A DNA stretch of 64,000 nt from Gordonia liuliyuniae (GCF_021739025.1 NZ_JAKKOT010000002.1:124001-188000); one strand, 5' to 3'. Counted from the first letter of the stretch, positions 1 through 11,655 are shown. Notes: generated by a model not told the origin, from the letters alone. Program-made: numbers and translations.

Positions 1-83
1 TCGCCACCGGGCCCGTCCACACCTTCGCGTCTGCCACCCCCGATCTGACCGAGATGTTCCGAGAGGTCGTGACCGCCGAATGA
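1..83 (+). CDS. ABC transporter ATP-binding protein, C-terminal end only
   Basis: The reading frame enters from the left edge at base 3 and gives about 26 residues ending in PDLTEMFREVVTAE before TGA at 81-83. This is typical of the end of an ATP-binding subunit of the drug/sodium-export (NatA-like) ABC family. Its stop overlaps the start of the permease gene in an ATGA arrangement, so the two are translationally coupled. The Walker motifs lie outside the window, so the call rests on the tail and on the neighbour. Confidence 0.7.
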   Translation, partial: ATGPVHTFASATPDLTEMFREVVTAE

Positions 84-1267
84 GCGCCCCAGAACCCGCG
101 TCGGCCTGGACGTCAGTCCGGCTGATCGCCGCGCGCGAGATCGTCACCCGCGTCAAGACGCGGTCGTTCATCGTCACCAACATCATCATGCTGCTCGTGG
201 CGATCGTCGGCTGCATCGTCGCCTCGCAGTTCGTGGACGGCGACGACACGAAGTCGGAGACGGTCGCGGTCCAGGGCGTCGACGCGAGCACGACCGCCGC
301 CATCAAGGCGACCGGGGAGCGACTCGGCGTCTCGCTGTCGTTCTCCGAGTCCCCAGACGCGCGAGCGGCGGCCGCGGACGGTTCGGTGACGGCCGCGATC
401 GTCGCCGCGCCCGGGGGCGGCTACACCGTCTACTCCGAAGACGACCTCGACACCGACATCGAGGCCGCGATCAAGAGCGGCGTCTCGGCGGCCGCCGTCG
501 ACGGCGCCCTCGCGAAGGCAGGGGTGGACCCGGCGACTCTGCAACGGGGCGCGGCCGTGACGGTGGAGCGCACGAAGCAGGTCGCCGAGGCCGAAGGCGA
601 GCGCCTCGCCCTGTCGTACGTCGGGTCGGTCCTGATGTTCATGATGATCTTCGGCGGAGGCATGGCCGTCGCCGTCGGCGTCGTCGAGGAGAAGGTGTCA
701 AGGATCGTCGAGATCCTCCTCGCCACCGTCAAACCCGGTCACCTGCTGTGGGGCAAGATCCTCGGTATCGGCGTCGTCCAGATGGCGTCGACGCTCCTCT
801 TCGCGGCCGCAGCGCTCATCACCGCCCAGGTCACCGGAGTCCTGACCGTTCCAGACGTCGCCGCGACGATGCTCGGCGTGTCGGTGATCTGGCTGCTGCT
901 GGGCTTCGCGTTCTTCTCCGCCCTGTACGCGGCGACCGGCGCGATGGTCTCCCGACAGGAGGAGATCAACAGCGCGTCGTGGCCGTTGATGATCCTCGCG
1001 ATGGGCGCCCTCTACGCCGGGATCTTCGGCATCGGGGCCCCCGATTCGACGGCGATCCGGATCCTCGCATGGATTCCGCCGTTCTCGTCGACCGTCGTGC
1101 CCATGCGTGTCGCGACCGGATACGCCACCTGGATGGAGGTCCTCGGCTCGTGCATCGTGATGGCAGTCGTGACCGGAATCGCCGTGTGGATCGCCGGACG
1201 CATCTATCGGCGTTCGGTGCTGCTCACCGGCTCCCGCGTGCCGTGGAAGACCGCACTGGGCAAGTAA
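80..1267 (+). CDS. ABC-2 type transporter permease (NatB-like)
   Basis: This 395-residue protein is the membrane subunit of an ABC exporter. It has one N-terminal membrane segment (about residues 30-50), a large extracytoplasmic domain (about 50-180), then a cluster of hydrophobic segments to the C terminus. This is the ABC-2/NatB layout, and the EEKVSRIVEILLATVKP stretch (about residues 203-219) is the family's conserved cytoplasmic motif. It starts inside the stop codon of the ATP-binding gene, so the two form one exporter operon. The substrate cannot be read from the sequence; relatives export sodium, drugs or antibiotics. Confidence 0.88.
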   Translation: MSAPEPASAWTSVRLIAAREIVTRVKTRSFIVTNIIMLLVAIVGCIVASQFVDGDDTKSETVAVQGVDASTTAAIKATGERLGVSLSFSESPDARAAAADGSVTAAIVAAPGGGYTVYSEDDLDTDIEAAIKSGVSAAAVDGALAKAGVDPATLQRGAAVTVERTKQVAEAEGERLALSYVGSVLMFMMIFGGGMAVAVGVVEEKVSRIVEILLATVKPGHLLWGKILGIGVVQMASTLLFAAAALITAQVTGVLTVPDVAATMLGVSVIWLLLGFAFFSALYAATGAMVSRQEEINSASWPLMILAMGALYAGIFGIGAPDSTAIRILAWIPPFSSTVVPMRVATGYATWMEVLGSCIVMAVVTGIAVWIAGRIYRRSVLLTGSRVPWKTALGK

Positions 1268-1305
1268 CGGTCGACGTCCGGCCGTTCACCGGGTAGGCCT
1301 ATGTC

Positions 1306-2067
1306 ATGACCTCCACTCAGGAACTGACCGCCCGCGCCGCCGCGCTCCTCGAACTCCATCGTCCCGGCGATCCCGTCGTCTTGCCGACCGTGTGGGACGC
1401 GTGGTCGGCGAGACTCGCCGTCGACGCGGGATTCGCCGCCCTCACCGTCGGCAGCCACCCGGTCTCCGACTCGATCGGCAAGGCCGACAACGAGGGCATG
1501 TCGTTCGACGATCTGCTGGCCCGCGTCGCACAGATCACCGCCGTCGTCGACGTCCCGATCTCGGTGGACATCGAGTCGGGGTACGGCCAGAGTGCGCAAC
1601 GCCTGATCTCCGGGCTCCTCGACGCGGGAGCCGTCGGCCTCAACATCGAAGACACCGTCCACAGCGAGGGCGGCCGCCTGCGCTCGTCGACCGAACACGC
1701 CGAGCTAGTCGGTGCTCTCCGCAGCGCAGCCGACGACGCGGGAGTCCACGTCGTCGTGAACGCCCGCACCGACCTGTTCGTGCGCAAGGACGGCGACGAC
1801 GCCGACCGCGTCGACCGCGCCATCGCGCGGATGACCGAGGCCGCCGCAGCAGGCGCCGACAGTCTCTATCCCGTCGGACGCCACGACGACACCGTGCTCC
1901 GCAGGCTGACTGACGAACTACCGCTGCCGGTCAACGCGATCGCACTGCCCGGCACCGACGATCCGGCGTCGTTCGGTCCGCTCGGAGTCGGCCGGATCAG
2001 TTTCGGTCCGTTCCTACAGGCCGCGCTCGCTGAGAAGGCCAGCGAGTTGTTGGGCCGCTGGCGCTGA
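1306..2067 (+). CDS. Isocitrate lyase/phosphoenolpyruvate mutase family protein
   Basis: The 253-residue protein matches the short PEP mutase/isocitrate lyase superfamily. The N-terminal part contains LPTVWDAWSARLAVDAGF, then the metal-site strand ISVDIESGYG (about residues 85-94) and GLNIEDT (about 114-120), all typical of this TIM-barrel fold. Members cleave or form C-C or C-P bonds next to a carboxylate (for example 2-methylisocitrate or carboxyphosphonoenolpyruvate). The protein is much shorter than true isocitrate lyase and the substrate is not predictable. It stands alone between the ABC operon and the convergent gltD. Confidence 0.85.
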   Translation: MTSTQELTARAAALLELHRPGDPVVLPTVWDAWSARLAVDAGFAALTVGSHPVSDSIGKADNEGMSFDDLLARVAQITAVVDVPISVDIESGYGQSAQRLISGLLDAGAVGLNIEDTVHSEGGRLRSSTEHAELVGALRSAADDAGVHVVVNARTDLFVRKDGDDADRVDRAIARMTEAAAAGADSLYPVGRHDDTVLRRLTDELPLPVNAIALPGTDDPASFGPLGVGRISFGPFLQAALAEKASELLGRWR

Positions 2068-2095
2068 CCGACGCAACCCGTTCACCCGCGGCACA

Positions 2096-3550
2096 TCACC
2101 GTTGGGCGACCAGCGTCGGGACGATCGGTGCTGGGAGCAGCGTCGCACCCGACAGGTAGCGGTCGGCCGCCGCCGCCGCGGAACGGCCTTCGGCGATCGC
2201 CCACACGATGAGCGACTGGCCGCGGCCGGCGTCACCCGCGACGAACACGCCGGGCAGGCCGATCGCCTCGAAGTCGTCGCCACGTGCCACATTGCCGCGA
2301 GCGTCGTAGCTGGCGCCCAACTCGTCGAGCAGGTCACCGCGCTCGGGGCCGACGAAGCCCATCGCGAACAGGACGAGGTCGGCTTCGAGCTCGAAGTCGC
2401 TGCCTTCGACCTTCTCGAAGCGGCCGTTCACCATCGCCACCTCGTGCGCCTTCAGGCCAGTGACCTGTCCGTTCTCACCGACGAACTCTTCGGTGCTCAC
2501 GCTGTACACGCGTTCGCCGCCCTCTTCGTGAGCAGACGAGACGCGGTACATGAGCGGGTACGTCGGCCACGGAGTCGACGCGGCGCGTTCGATCGGCGGC
2601 TTCGGCATGATCTCGAACTGGTGGACCTGCTTGGCGCCCTGACGCAGCGACGTGCCGAGGCAGTCGGCTCCGGTGTCGCCGCCGCCGATGATCACGACGC
2701 TCTTGCCGGTCGCGGTGATCTGGTTCTCGACGGTGTCGCCGTGCTGCACCCGGTTGGCCTGCGGCAGGAACTCCATCGCCTGGTGGATGCCGTTCAGTTC
2801 ACGGCCGGGGATCGGCAGGTCGCGGCCGATCGTCGAACCGTTCGCCAACACGACGGCGTCGTAGTCGCCGCGCAACTGTTCCACGGTCACGTCGACCCCC
2901 ACGTTGACGCCCGCACGGAAGACGGTGCCTTCGGCCTCCATCTGCTCGAGACGGCGGTCGATGAAGCGCTTCTCCATCTTGAACTCGGGGATCCCGTAGC
3001 GCATCAGGCCGCCGATGCGGTCGGCGCGCTCGAACACCGTCACGTCGTGGCCCGCTCGCGTCAACTGCTGGGCCGCGGACAGACCGGCAGGACCCGAACC
3101 GACGACGGCGACCTTCTTACCGGTCTTGCGGTCCGGCAGGATCGGCGCGACGGTGCCGGAGTCCCATGCCTTCTCGATCAGCTCCACCTCGACCTGCTTG
3201 ATGGTGACTGCCGGCTGGTTGATACCGAGAACGCACGACGCCTCACACGGAGCCGGGCACAGTCGCCCCGTGAACTCCGGGAAGTTGTTCGTCGCGTGCA
3301 GGCGGTCGATGCCCGCATCCCAGCGGTCCCGGTAGACGAGATCGTTCCATTCGGGGATCAGGTTCCCGAGCGGGCAACCGTTGTGGCAGAACGGGACGCC
3401 GCAGTCCATGCAGCGGCTCGCCTGCGTCTGCAGGGTGGACTTGTCGAAGTCGTTGTAGACCTCTTTCCAGTCCATGAGTCGCAGGTCCACTGGGCGCCGG
3501 GTGGGCGTCTCACGTTCGGTGTGCTTGAGAAAACCTCTGGTGTCAGCCAC
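2096..3550 (-). CDS. gltD: Glutamate synthase (NADPH) small subunit
   Basis: This 484-residue protein is the beta subunit of NADPH-GOGAT, passing electrons from NADPH to the large subunit for glutamate formation from glutamine and 2-oxoglutarate. The N-terminal cysteine clusters CMDCGVPFC and CPAPCEASC bind Fe-S. Two dinucleotide-binding motifs follow: [13 protein letters not shown] (FAD) and [13 protein letters not shown] (NADPH). The length is normal. The start is GTG at 3550, preceded by GGAGG six bases upstream, and it overlaps the gltB stop by 8 bp, so the genes are coupled. Confidence 0.97.
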   Translation of the reverse strand: MADTRGFLKHTERETPTRRPVDLRLMDWKEVYNDFDKSTLQTQASRCMDCGVPFCHNGCPLGNLIPEWNDLVYRDRWDAGIDRLHATNNFPEFTGRLCPAPCEASCVLGINQPAVTIKQVEVELIEKAWDSGTVAPILPDRKTGKKVAVVGSGPAGLSAAQQLTRAGHDVTVFERADRIGGLMRYGIPEFKMEKRFIDRRLEQMEAEGTVFRAGVNVGVDVTVEQLRGDYDAVVLANGSTIGRDLPIPGRELNGIHQAMEFLPQANRVQHGDTVENQITATGKSVVIIGGGDTGADCLGTSLRQGAKQVHQFEIMPKPPIERAASTPWPTYPLMYRVSSAHEEGGERVYSVSTEEFVGENGQVTGLKAHEVAMVNGRFEKVEGSDFELEADLVLFAMGFVGPERGDLLDELGASYDARGNVARGDDFEAIGLPGVFVAGDAGRGQSLIVWAIAEGRSAAAAADRYLSGATLLPAPIVPTLVAQR

Positions 3551-6500
3551 GAGCCGCCTCCATGATCGCGTCGTTCACATCTCGTCCGGTCCGCTCGGCG
3601 ACGTCGATGGCGGCGAGGACCTTCTTGTAGTCACGGGGCATCACCTTGGCGAAGTGTCCCTGTTGCCTCGACCAGTCGTCGAGGACGGCCGCGGCCACCG
3701 TCGAACCGGTCTCGTCACGGTGTTCGATCAGCGCGCCCTCCAGGAAGGTGACGTCGTCGGCGTCGAGCTCCTCCAGGTCGACGAGCTCGACATTGAGGTT
3801 GGCCTCGAACGTGCCGTTCGGGTCGTAGACGTAGGCGACGCCGCCGGACATGCCCGCAGCGAAGTTGCGCCCGGTCTCGCCGAGGACGATCACGCTGCCG
3901 CCTGTCATGTACTCGCATCCGTGGTCACCGACGCCTTCGACGACGGCCGCCACGCCCGAGTTGCGGACACAGAAACGTTCGCCTGCGACGCCGCGCAGGA
4001 AGATCTTGCCGCCGGTGCCGCCGAAGCCGATGACGTTGCCCGCGATGATGTTGTGCTCCGGGATGAACTCGGCCGGCGCGGTCCGCGGCGGACGGACGAC
4101 GATCTTTCCGCCCGACAGCCCCTTGCCGACGAAGTCGTTCGCGTCGCCTTCGAGCCGCATCGTGATGCCGCGCGGGACGAATGCGCCGAAGCTGTTGCCC
4201 GCCGAACCGGTGAAGTCGATCGAGATCGTGCCCTCGGGCAGTCCCTGCGCCCCGTACGCCTTGGTGACCTCGTGGCCCAGCATGGTGCCGACGGTTCGGT
4301 TGACGTTGGTGATCGGGCTGGCCAGGTTGACACGCGTCCCCGAGTCGAGGGCGGCCCGCGCCTTCTCGATCAGTTCGTTGTCGAGGGCCTTGTCGAGTCC
4401 GTGATCCTGGGTGCCGGTGCAGTACAGGTCCTGGTTCATGAACGGCGACTCCGGCGTCGTCAGGATCGGCGACAGATCGAGGTTGCCTGCCTTGGAGCCG
4501 TTCCAGCGGGCCATCGCCTTGCTTGTGTCTAGCGCGTCGAACTGGCCGATCGCCTCGTTCAACGTGCGGAAACCGAGGCGCGCCAATAGTTCACGCACTT
4601 CTTCGGCGATGTACAGCATGAAGTTCTCGACGAACTCCGGCTTGCCGGTGAACCGTTCGCGCAGCAGCGGGTTCTGCGTGGCGACACCCACCGGGCAGGT
4701 GTCGAGGTGGCAGACGCGCATCATGACGCAGCCGGAGACGACGAGCGGCGCGGTCGCGAACCCGAACTCCTCGCCGCCGAGCAGGGCGGCGATCATCACG
4801 TCGCGACCGGTCTTCAGCTGGCCGTCGACCTGGACGACGATGCGGTCGCGCAAACCGTTCAGCAGGAGCGTCTGCTGGGTCTCAGCGAGGCCGATCTCCC
4901 ACGGTGCCCCCGCGTGCTTGAGCGAGGTCAGCGGGCTAGCACCGGTGCCACCGTCGTGTCCGGAGATCAGGACGACGTCGGCGTGCGCCTTCGACACACC
5001 GGCGGCGACGGTGCCGACGCCGAGCTCAGAGACGAGCTTGACGTGCACGCGCGCCTGCGGGTTCGCGTTCTTCAAGTCGTGGATCAGTTGCGCGAGGTCT
5101 TCGATCGAGTAGATGTCGTGGTGCGGCGGCGGCGAGATCAGGCCGACGCCGGGGGTGGAGCCACGGACCTCGGCGACCCACGGGTACACCTTGTGCGGCG
5201 GCAGCTGGCCGCCCTCGCCGGGCTTCGCTCCCTGCGCCATCTTGATCTGGATGTCGGTGCAGTTGCTCAGGTAGTGGCTGGTCACGCCGAACCGGCCCGA
5301 TGCGACCTGCTTGATCGCGCTGCGCCGCCAGTCGCCGTTCTCATCGTGGCTGAAGCGCCGCGGGTCCTCACCGCCCTCACCGGAGTTGGAGCGTCCGCCC
5401 AACCGATTCATGGCGATGGCGAGGGTCTCGTGTGCTTCCGCGGAGATCGAGCCGTAGCTCATCGCGCCCGTCGAGAAGCGCTTGACGATCTCGCTGGCCG
5501 ACTCCACCTTGTCGAGCGGGATCGGGTCCCGGTCGCCGAGTTTGAAGTCGAAGAGGCCGCGCAGGGTGCCCAGGCGCGTCGACTGGTCGTCGACGAGCTT
5601 GGTGTACTCCTTGAACACGCTGTACTGACCGGTCCGGGTGGCGTGTTGCAGCTTGAACACGGTGTCCGGGTTGAACAGGTGGTATTCGCCTTCGCGGCGC
5701 CACTGGTACTCGCCGCCGACTTCGAGCTCACGGTAGGCGCGCTCGTGGGGCCGGTCGGTGAACGCGACGGCGTGGCGGCTGGCCACCTCGCCTGCGATCT
5801 CGTCGAGGCCGATGCCGTCGAGCTGGCTGTTGAGGCCGGTGAAGAACTCGTCGACGACGTCCTGCGCGACACCGATCACCTGGAACAGCTGGGCGCCGTT
5901 GTACGACGGGACCGTCGAGATGCCCATCTTGCTCATCACTTTGAGCACGCCCTTGCTGGCGGCCTTGATGTAGTTGCCGCGCGCCTTCGCGAAGCGGGCC
6001 TCATGGTCGAGGTCGTCGGTGCCGGGCACGACGAGCGCGCCGGCCAGCAGCATGTCCTCGATGGTCTCGAACGCCATGTAGGGGTTGATGCCGCTGGCGC
6101 CGAACGCGACGAGCAGCGCCATGTGATGGACTTCGCGGGCGTCACCGGATTCGACGACGATGCTCGCGCGGGTCCGGGTCCGTTCCCGCACCAGGTGGTG
6201 GTGGACGGCCGAGGTCAACAGCAGCGACGGGATCGGTGCGAGCGTCTCGTCCGACTCGCGGTCGGAGAGCACGATGATGCGCGCGCCGTCGGCGATGGCC
6301 GCCGACACCGCGGACCGGACGTCGTCGAGCGCTTTGCGCAGTCCGGGGCCGCCCTCGGCGACCGGGTACAGGCCGTGGATGTGGACGGACGGGAAACCGG
6401 TCGCGTCACCGTCGATGTCGGTCAGTCGGGCGAGGTCGCCGTTGTCGAGGACCGGTGCGCTCAGCACGATCTGCTTGGCCGAGTCGGGGCCCGGGTTCAG

Positions 6501-8204
6501 CAGGTCGCGCTCGCCACCGATGCGGTGACGGATGCTGGTGACGATCTCCTCGCGAATCGCGTCGAGCGGCGGGTTCGTGACCTGTGCGAACATCTGCTGG
6601 AAGTAGTCGAACAGCATGCGCGGCCGCGCGGACAACACAGCGACCGGTGTGTCTGTGCCCATCGAGCCGATCGCTTCGGCTCCGGTCGCCGCCATCGGCG
6701 AGATCAGCAGGTTCAGGTCTTCGTTGGTGTACCCGAACACCTGCTGGCGGAGGGTGACGCGGTCGTGCGCCATGTGGATGTGCGGCGGAGCGGGCAGGTC
6801 TTCGAGCTTCACCTGCTTCGCGTCGAGCCACTCCTGATACGGGTGCTCGGCGGCGAGGGAGTCCTTGACCTCCTCGTCGGCGACGATGCGACCCTGAGCG
6901 GTGTCGACCAGGAACATCTTGCCCGGGTGCAGACGGGTGCGGGTGACGATGTCGGCGGGGTCGATGTCGAGGACGCCGACCTCCGAGCCGAGGACCACGA
7001 GCCCGTCCTTGGTGACCCAGATGCGCGACGGACGCAGGCCGTTGCGGTCGAGGACCGCGCCGATCACGGTGCCGTCGGTGAAGCAGACGGATGCCGGGCC
7101 GTCCCACGCCTCCATGAGCGCCGAGTGGTACTCGTAGAACGCGCGGTGTTCGGGCTTCATGTCCTCGCTGCGCTCCCACGCTTCGGGGACCATCATGAGG
7201 ACCGAGTGCGGCAGGCTGCGTCCGCCGAGGTGTAGCAGTTCGAGGACTTCGTCGAACCGCGCGGTATCGGACGCGCCCGGCGTGCAGATCGGCGAGATCT
7301 TGTCGAGACCGCTTCCGACGGCGGAGCCGAACGCGTCGGTCTTGATGAGTGCTTCGCGGGCACGCATCCAGTTCTCGTTGCCGGTGACGGTGTTGATCTC
7401 GCCGTTGTGGGCGACGCGGCGGAACGGGTGCGCGAGCGGCCACGACGGGAACGTGTTGGTGGAGAAGCGCGAGTGGACCATGCCGAGCGCGCTCTCGACG
7501 CGGTCGTCCTGCAAGTCGAGGTAGAAGTCGCGCAACTGCGGTGTGGTCAGCATGCCCTTGTAGACGAAGGTCTGGCCGGACAGGCTCGGGAAGTAGGCGG
7601 TCTCGCGGCCGGGACCGTCCAGACCCGCGCCCTTCTCACCGAGTTCGTTCTGCACGCGCTTGCGCACCACGTACGCCTTGCGTTCGAGGTCCATCACGGC
7701 TGCGTTATCCGGGTCGGCCCCGTTCGGTTGCGTGCCGGCGAGCGCGATGAAGATCTGCCGGAACGTCGGCATCGCGTCGCGGGCGAGCGCGCCGAGCGAC
7801 GACTCGTCGACGGGCACGTCACGCCAGCCCAGCAGGTCGAGGCCCTCTTCGCGGACGATCGCTTCGATACCCGCGACGGCGTCGCGCACGTCCTGTGCGG
7901 ACTGTGGCAGGAAGGCGATGCCGGTGGCGTACGAGCCTTCGGCAGGCAGGTCGAAGGCGACGGCTTCACGGAGGAAGCGGTCGGGGACCTGAATCATGAT
8001 GCCCGCACCGTCGCCGGTGTTGGGCTCGGCACCTGCGGCACCGCGGTGTTCGAGGTTGACCAGCGCGGTGATCGCCTTCTCGACGATGTCGCGGCTGCGT
8101 CGTCCGTGCATGTCGACGACGAACGCGACACCGCAGGCGTCATGTTCGTTGAGCGGATCGTAGAGGCCAGTGGGCCCCGGCAAGTGCTTCATGGAATCTG
8201 CCAT
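3543..8204 (-). CDS. gltB: Glutamate synthase large subunit
   Basis: This is the alpha subunit of GOGAT (about 1553 residues from the start used here). The order is: a short propeptide, then [11 protein letters not shown], whose cysteine becomes the N-terminal nucleophile of the class II glutamine amidotransferase; the central domain; the FMN-binding synthase domain with GGEDPRRF; the Fe-S cysteines in [15 protein letters not shown]; and the C-terminal GXGXG helix region with GGKIFLRG. The frame is open to 8270, but the ATG at 8204 gives a 23-residue propeptide, as in relatives. An ATG at 8192 is also possible. It is the first gene of a gltB-gltD operon. Confidence 0.96.
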   Translation of the reverse strand: MADSMKHLPGPTGLYDPLNEHDACGVAFVVDMHGRRSRDIVEKAITALVNLEHRGAAGAEPNTGDGAGIMIQVPDRFLREAVAFDLPAEGSYATGIAFLPQSAQDVRDAVAGIEAIVREEGLDLLGWRDVPVDESSLGALARDAMPTFRQIFIALAGTQPNGADPDNAAVMDLERKAYVVRKRVQNELGEKGAGLDGPGRETAYFPSLSGQTFVYKGMLTTPQLRDFYLDLQDDRVESALGMVHSRFSTNTFPSWPLAHPFRRVAHNGEINTVTGNENWMRAREALIKTDAFGSAVGSGLDKISPICTPGASDTARFDEVLELLHLGGRSLPHSVLMMVPEAWERSEDMKPEHRAFYEYHSALMEAWDGPASVCFTDGTVIGAVLDRNGLRPSRIWVTKDGLVVLGSEVGVLDIDPADIVTRTRLHPGKMFLVDTAQGRIVADEEVKDSLAAEHPYQEWLDAKQVKLEDLPAPPHIHMAHDRVTLRQQVFGYTNEDLNLLISPMAATGAEAIGSMGTDTPVAVLSARPRMLFDYFQQMFAQVTNPPLDAIREEIVTSIRHRIGGERDLLNPGPDSAKQIVLSAPVLDNGDLARLTDIDGDATGFPSVHIHGLYPVAEGGPGLRKALDDVRSAVSAAIADGARIIVLSDRESDETLAPIPSLLLTSAVHHHLVRERTRTRASIVVESGDAREVHHMALLVAFGASGINPYMAFETIEDMLLAGALVVPGTDDLDHEARFAKARGNYIKAASKGVLKVMSKMGISTVPSYNGAQLFQVIGVAQDVVDEFFTGLNSQLDGIGLDEIAGEVASRHAVAFTDRPHERAYRELEVGGEYQWRREGEYHLFNPDTVFKLQHATRTGQYSVFKEYTKLVDDQSTRLGTLRGLFDFKLGDRDPIPLDKVESASEIVKRFSTGAMSYGSISAEAHETLAIAMNRLGGRSNSGEGGEDPRRFSHDENGDWRRSAIKQVASGRFGVTSHYLSNCTDIQIKMAQGAKPGEGGQLPPHKVYPWVAEVRGSTPGVGLISPPPHHDIYSIEDLAQLIHDLKNANPQARVHVKLVSELGVGTVAAGVSKAHADVVLISGHDGGTGASPLTSLKHAGAPWEIGLAETQQTLLLNGLRDRIVVQVDGQLKTGRDVMIAALLGGEEFGFATAPLVVSGCVMMRVCHLDTCPVGVATQNPLLRERFTGKPEFVENFMLYIAEEVRELLARLGFRTLNEAIGQFDALDTSKAMARWNGSKAGNLDLSPILTTPESPFMNQDLYCTGTQDHGLDKALDNELIEKARAALDSGTRVNLASPITNVNRTVGTMLGHEVTKAYGAQGLPEGTISIDFTGSAGNSFGAFVPRGITMRLEGDANDFVGKGLSGGKIVVRPPRTAPAEFIPEHNIIAGNVIGFGGTGGKIFLRGVAGERFCVRNSGVAAVVEGVGDHGCEYMTGGSVIVLGETGRNFAAGMSGGVAYVYDPNGTFEANLNVELVDLEELDADDVTFLEGALIEHRDETGSTVAAAVLDDWSRQQGHFAKVMPRDYKKVLAAIDVAERTGRDVNDAIMEAARG

Positions 8205-8398
8205 TCCTGCACGCGACGCTGCGTACTGTTTTGTACTTGAAGAACCCGGGCGGATCGATGCGAGCTGCACATCACCGGGGATTCAGCGTCTTTGCTGGTT
8301 TACTCGGACACGTGGCCCGAGTGCAGTAACACTGATTCTGCCACGTCAGCGGCCTCGTCAGCAAAATTGGCAGGACATCGGGTGGAAACAGCCCCGTA

Positions 8399-9439
8399 AT
8401 GAGGCGGATCCGTCGTATCGTCTCGTCTATGACCGCGAGTCACACGGAAATTGCGCCCAGCGTCGCCGATGTCGGTTCGCTGCGCGCCCGCACGCTCAAC
8501 GCGTACGTCTGGCGGGCGTCCCGCCCACTGATGGGCGTCATGAGCCGCGCCCCGGGGGTCGGCCCGGCTGCCCTCCCGCTGATTCGCCCCGCGCTCAACC
8601 GATCGCTGTCGACGATCAGTCCTGTTCCACGTGGAACCAGGATCACGACGGTCAAGCGGTATGTCGACGGCGGGCAGGTCCGCGGCGAGTGGACGCACGA
8701 GGCCGACCGGTTCGGCGGCGGCCTCCCCTCCCCGTCGAGCGGACGGTCCATCCTCTATTACCTTCACGGCAGCGGTTACCTCATCTGCTCGCCGCGGACG
8801 CACCGCGGACTCGTCGCCCGGCTGGTCCGCCGAGCCGGGATCGGCGCGTTCAGTCTCGACTATCGACTCGGACCCGAGTACCAGTTCCCGGCGGGCGGCG
8901 ACGACGCGATCCGCGGCTATCGGTGGCTGCTCGACCAGGGGTTCTCGGGCGATCAGATCATCGTCGGCGGCGATTCCGCCGGCGGGCATCTGGCGCAAGA
9001 CCTGCTGGCCGCGAACCACACCGACGGCGTCCCGCAACCGAAGGCGATGGTGCTGTTCTCCCCGCTCTACGATCCGATGTTCGACGTCGCTCGGGCACTG
9101 GAGCGCACCGGTGTGCACGACCCGCACATCCATGCAGCGAGCGCGCAACTCCTGATGGGCATGTACCGCGGCGACGCGACTGGAGACGACCCGCGGATGC
9201 GGATCGCATTGACACCCGACATGGATCTGCCCGACACCCTGATCCAGTACGGCGCCCGCGAGGTCATGGCCGACGACGCCCGCACCATTCATCGGAACAT
9301 CCTGGCCGCGGGCGGAACGTCGACGTTGCAGGCCTGGCCCGACCAGGGCCACGTGTTCCAGATGTTCCCCTACTTCACCCCCGAGTCGCGCAAAGCCGTC
9401 CGCGAGGCTAAGGACTTCATCGACCAGCACCTCGGCTGA
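8399..9439 (+). CDS. Alpha/beta hydrolase, hormone-sensitive-lipase family
   Basis: The product is 346 residues from the first ATG, or 336 from an ATG at 8429. Neither start has a clear ribosome-binding site. It carries the HSL signature: an oxyanion-hole motif YYLHGSGYL (HGSG in place of the usual HGGG/HGGA) and the nucleophile elbow GGDSAGGHL. The terminal acid and histidine are in LIQYGAREVMADD and WPDQGHVFQMF. It is probably an intracellular esterase acting on short or medium acyl esters. It is divergent from gltB. Confidence 0.86.
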   Translation: MRRIRRIVSSMTASHTEIAPSVADVGSLRARTLNAYVWRASRPLMGVMSRAPGVGPAALPLIRPALNRSLSTISPVPRGTRITTVKRYVDGGQVRGEWTHEADRFGGGLPSPSSGRSILYYLHGSGYLICSPRTHRGLVARLVRRAGIGAFSLDYRLGPEYQFPAGGDDAIRGYRWLLDQGFSGDQIIVGGDSAGGHLAQDLLAANHTDGVPQPKAMVLFSPLYDPMFDVARALERTGVHDPHIHAASAQLLMGMYRGDATGDDPRMRIALTPDMDLPDTLIQYGAREVMADDARTIHRNILAAGGTSTLQAWPDQGHVFQMFPYFTPESRKAVREAKDFIDQHLG

Positions 9440-9488
9440 CCGGGGATCCTCGCAGCCTCAGCGCTGCTGTCGCAGCACGGCGGGCGGG

Positions 9489-10403
9489 CTATGGGAGCAA
9501 CTCCCCCACCCGCGCGTCCACTTCGGCGCGCAGAGCGGCGTGGATCGCCTGGACCGTCGGGCTGGACAGGCGTTCGCGTCGGGCCGCGAACGAGAAGTCC
9601 ATCCGGATCTCGACGGCGTCGCCCAGGACGCGCTTCAACTCCGGGTGTCGCATCGCGACGAATGCCGGCAGCAAGCCGATCCCGCCGCCGGCGCGCGTCG
9701 CCTCCACCTGCGCGAACACATTCGTCGACATCAGGCGAGACGTCAGCGCGGGCAGGTGGTGCGTCAGGTCGAGGTCGCCGACCTGCAGCAGAGATTCGAC
9801 GTACCAGATCAGCGAGTGCGCAGTGAGGTCCGCGGCCGTCCGTGGGACCGGGTGCTTCTGGAAGTATTCGTCGGTCGCGTATAGGCCGAGCGCGTACTCG
9901 GCGAGCGGCGCGGTCACCAGTTTGCCGCTCATCGGGACGCCCACGGCGATCGCAACGTCGAAACCCGACTGCTGCAAGTTGAGTTGCCTTGTGGCGGTGA
10001 GCACTTCGACAGTCAAGTCAGGGTTTTCGTTGCGCAGACGCGCCATCGCCGGAGCGACGAAGTAGGCGCCGAAGGCATCCGGAGCGGTGATCCGCACGTT
10101 GCCTCGCAACGAGTTCGCTCTGGCGCCCGCCACGGCATCGATCGTCCGCTCGACGGCCGCCTCGATCGGCGCCGCCCCCTCGGCGACGTCGCGCCCTACC
10201 TCGGTCAACTCCCAGCCGTCGACCCCCTGCTCCACCAGGCGCACGCCGAGGGCTTTCTCCAACGCCCGAATCCGGCGGGTCACCGTGCTCGAATCGACGC
10301 CGAGATCCGTCGCCGCGACCGCGCGACTCCCCGCCCGCGCGACGGCCAACAGGTAGCGGAGGTCGTCGGCCCGCACGCTTCGCGCATCAATACTGTCCGG
10401 CAT
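9489..10403 (-). CDS. LysR-family transcriptional regulator
   Basis: The 304-residue protein has an N-terminal winged helix (DDLRYLLAVARAGSRAVAA, then DLGVDSSTVTRRIRALE) and a C-terminal periplasmic-binding-like effector domain, a normal LysR layout. The frame is open upstream to 10454. I chose the ATG at 10403 because the helix-turn-helix then begins near residue 13. It is divergent from the valine-degradation operon starting at 10582, with a 178-bp shared promoter region. LysR proteins often control the divergent neighbour, so regulation of that operon is a reasonable inference. Confidence 0.88.
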   Translation of the reverse strand: MPDSIDARSVRADDLRYLLAVARAGSRAVAATDLGVDSSTVTRRIRALEKALGVRLVEQGVDGWELTEVGRDVAEGAAPIEAAVERTIDAVAGARANSLRGNVRITAPDAFGAYFVAPAMARLRNENPDLTVEVLTATRQLNLQQSGFDVAIAVGVPMSGKLVTAPLAEYALGLYATDEYFQKHPVPRTAADLTAHSLIWYVESLLQVGDLDLTHHLPALTSRLMSTNVFAQVEATRAGGGIGLLPAFVAMRHPELKRVLGDAVEIRMDFSFAARRERLSSPTVQAIHAALRAEVDARVGELLP

Positions 10404-10581
10404 TGCACGATTGTAATCTCCATACCTGTCCGGGCTGGCAGTTCTGCACCCCACCGGTGCGCGATTGTGCGTTGACGCACACCCGGTTCAACCTCAGGAT
10501 GAGTGGCGACGGACACCAGCTGACTCGAGTTCGGCGGATTTCGATTCACACCGGACTCGATCGATAAGGAGAACACCCACG

Positions 10582-11655
10582 ATGCCCGCTACTGCCGATT
10601 CGACACCCGCCGACGCACCCGCCGTCGTCACGACGGTCACCGGGCGCATCGGTGTGATCACGTTGAACCGGCCCCGGTCGATCAACGCGCTCGACCACCA
10701 GATGGTGCGGCTGATGGACTCAGCACTCATCGCCTGGGCCGATGACCCGGCCATCGACGCCGTCGTGGTGCGCGGCGCAGGCGACCGAGGGCTGTGCGCG
10801 GGCGGCGACATCGTCGCGATCCACACAGATGCGAAGGCCCTGACCGGAGCGGGCGACGAAGCCGCGGCGGCCTCGGCGTCTGCCGCGTTCTGGCGCGACG
10901 AGTACGTGATGAACGCACGCATCGGCGACTACCCGAAGCCGTACGTCGCGCTCATGGACGGCATCGTCATGGGCGGCGGCGTCGGAGTCTCCGGACACGC
11001 GAACACCCGCATCGTCACCGATCGCACCCGCCTCGCGATGCCGGAGGTCGGCATCGGGCTGGTGCCCGACGTCGGCGGCACCTGGCTCCTGTCGCACGTC
11101 GACGACGAACTCGGCACGTACGCCGCGCTGACCACGACGCATCTGCGCGGAGGCGATGTGATCGCGCTCGGCCTCGCCGACCATTTCGTGCCCGCGGATC
11201 GTCTCGACGCATTCGTCGACGCACTCGCCGAGCGGCCGCTCGACGAGGTCCTCGCCGAGTTCGCGCAGACCCCGCCCGAGTCGGAGATCGCGGCGGGCCG
11301 CGAGTGGATCGCGAAGGCGTTCGCCGCCGACACCGTCGCGCAGATCGTCGAGAACTGCGTCGCTACCGCCACCCCGGAGAGTTTCGCGACGGCTGAGGCC
11401 GTCGAAGGCAAGTCGCCCGCAGCACTGGCAGCGACCCTCGCCGCACTCCGTGCCGCAGCGGGCGACGCGTCGCTGCGGGACTCGCTCGTCCGCGAATACC
11501 GATCGTCGCTGCGGTGCCTGCAGCATCCCGACCTGGCCGAAGGCATCCGCGCCCAGGTGATCGACAAGGACCGCAAGCCGAACTGGCAGCCGGGTCCCGC
11601 CGACGCGGATGCATTCCTCGCCCCGTTGCCGGATCATCTCGAACTGAGGCTCTAG
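10582..11655 (+). CDS. 3-hydroxyisobutyryl-CoA hydrolase (enoyl-CoA hydratase/isomerase family)
   Basis: This 357-residue crotonase-fold protein has GVITLNRPRSINALDHQMV, the oxyanion-hole segment CAGGDIVAI and the MGGGVGVSGH loop. The 350-residue length and the long C-terminal extension separate HIBYL-CoA hydrolases from 260-residue enoyl-CoA hydratases. It would release 3-hydroxyisobutyrate from its CoA ester in valine breakdown. The ATG at 10582 has AAGGAG about eight bases upstream; the frame is open to 10465 without a comparable site. It leads an operon with an enoyl-CoA hydratase and mmsA. Confidence 0.88.
   Translation: MPATADSTPADAPAVVTTVTGRIGVITLNRPRSINALDHQMVRLMDSALIAWADDPAIDAVVVRGAGDRGLCAGGDIVAIHTDAKALTGAGDEAAAASASAAFWRDEYVMNARIGDYPKPYVALMDGIVMGGGVGVSGHANTRIVTDRTRLAMPEVGIGLVPDVGGTWLLSHVDDELGTYAALTTTHLRGGDVIALGLADHFVPADRLDAFVDALAERPLDEVLAEFAQTPPESEIAAGREWIAKAFAADTVAQIVENCVATATPESFATAEAVEGKSPAALAATLAALRAAAGDASLRDSLVREYRSSLRCLQHPDLAEGIRAQVIDKDRKPNWQPGPADADAFLAPLPDHLELRL

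Noticed and set aside
4707..7235. An 842-codon open frame on the plus strand opposite gltB
   Set aside because: It is the antisense shadow of a long high-GC gene; composition is low-complexity Arg/Asp/Val and there is no ribosome-binding site.
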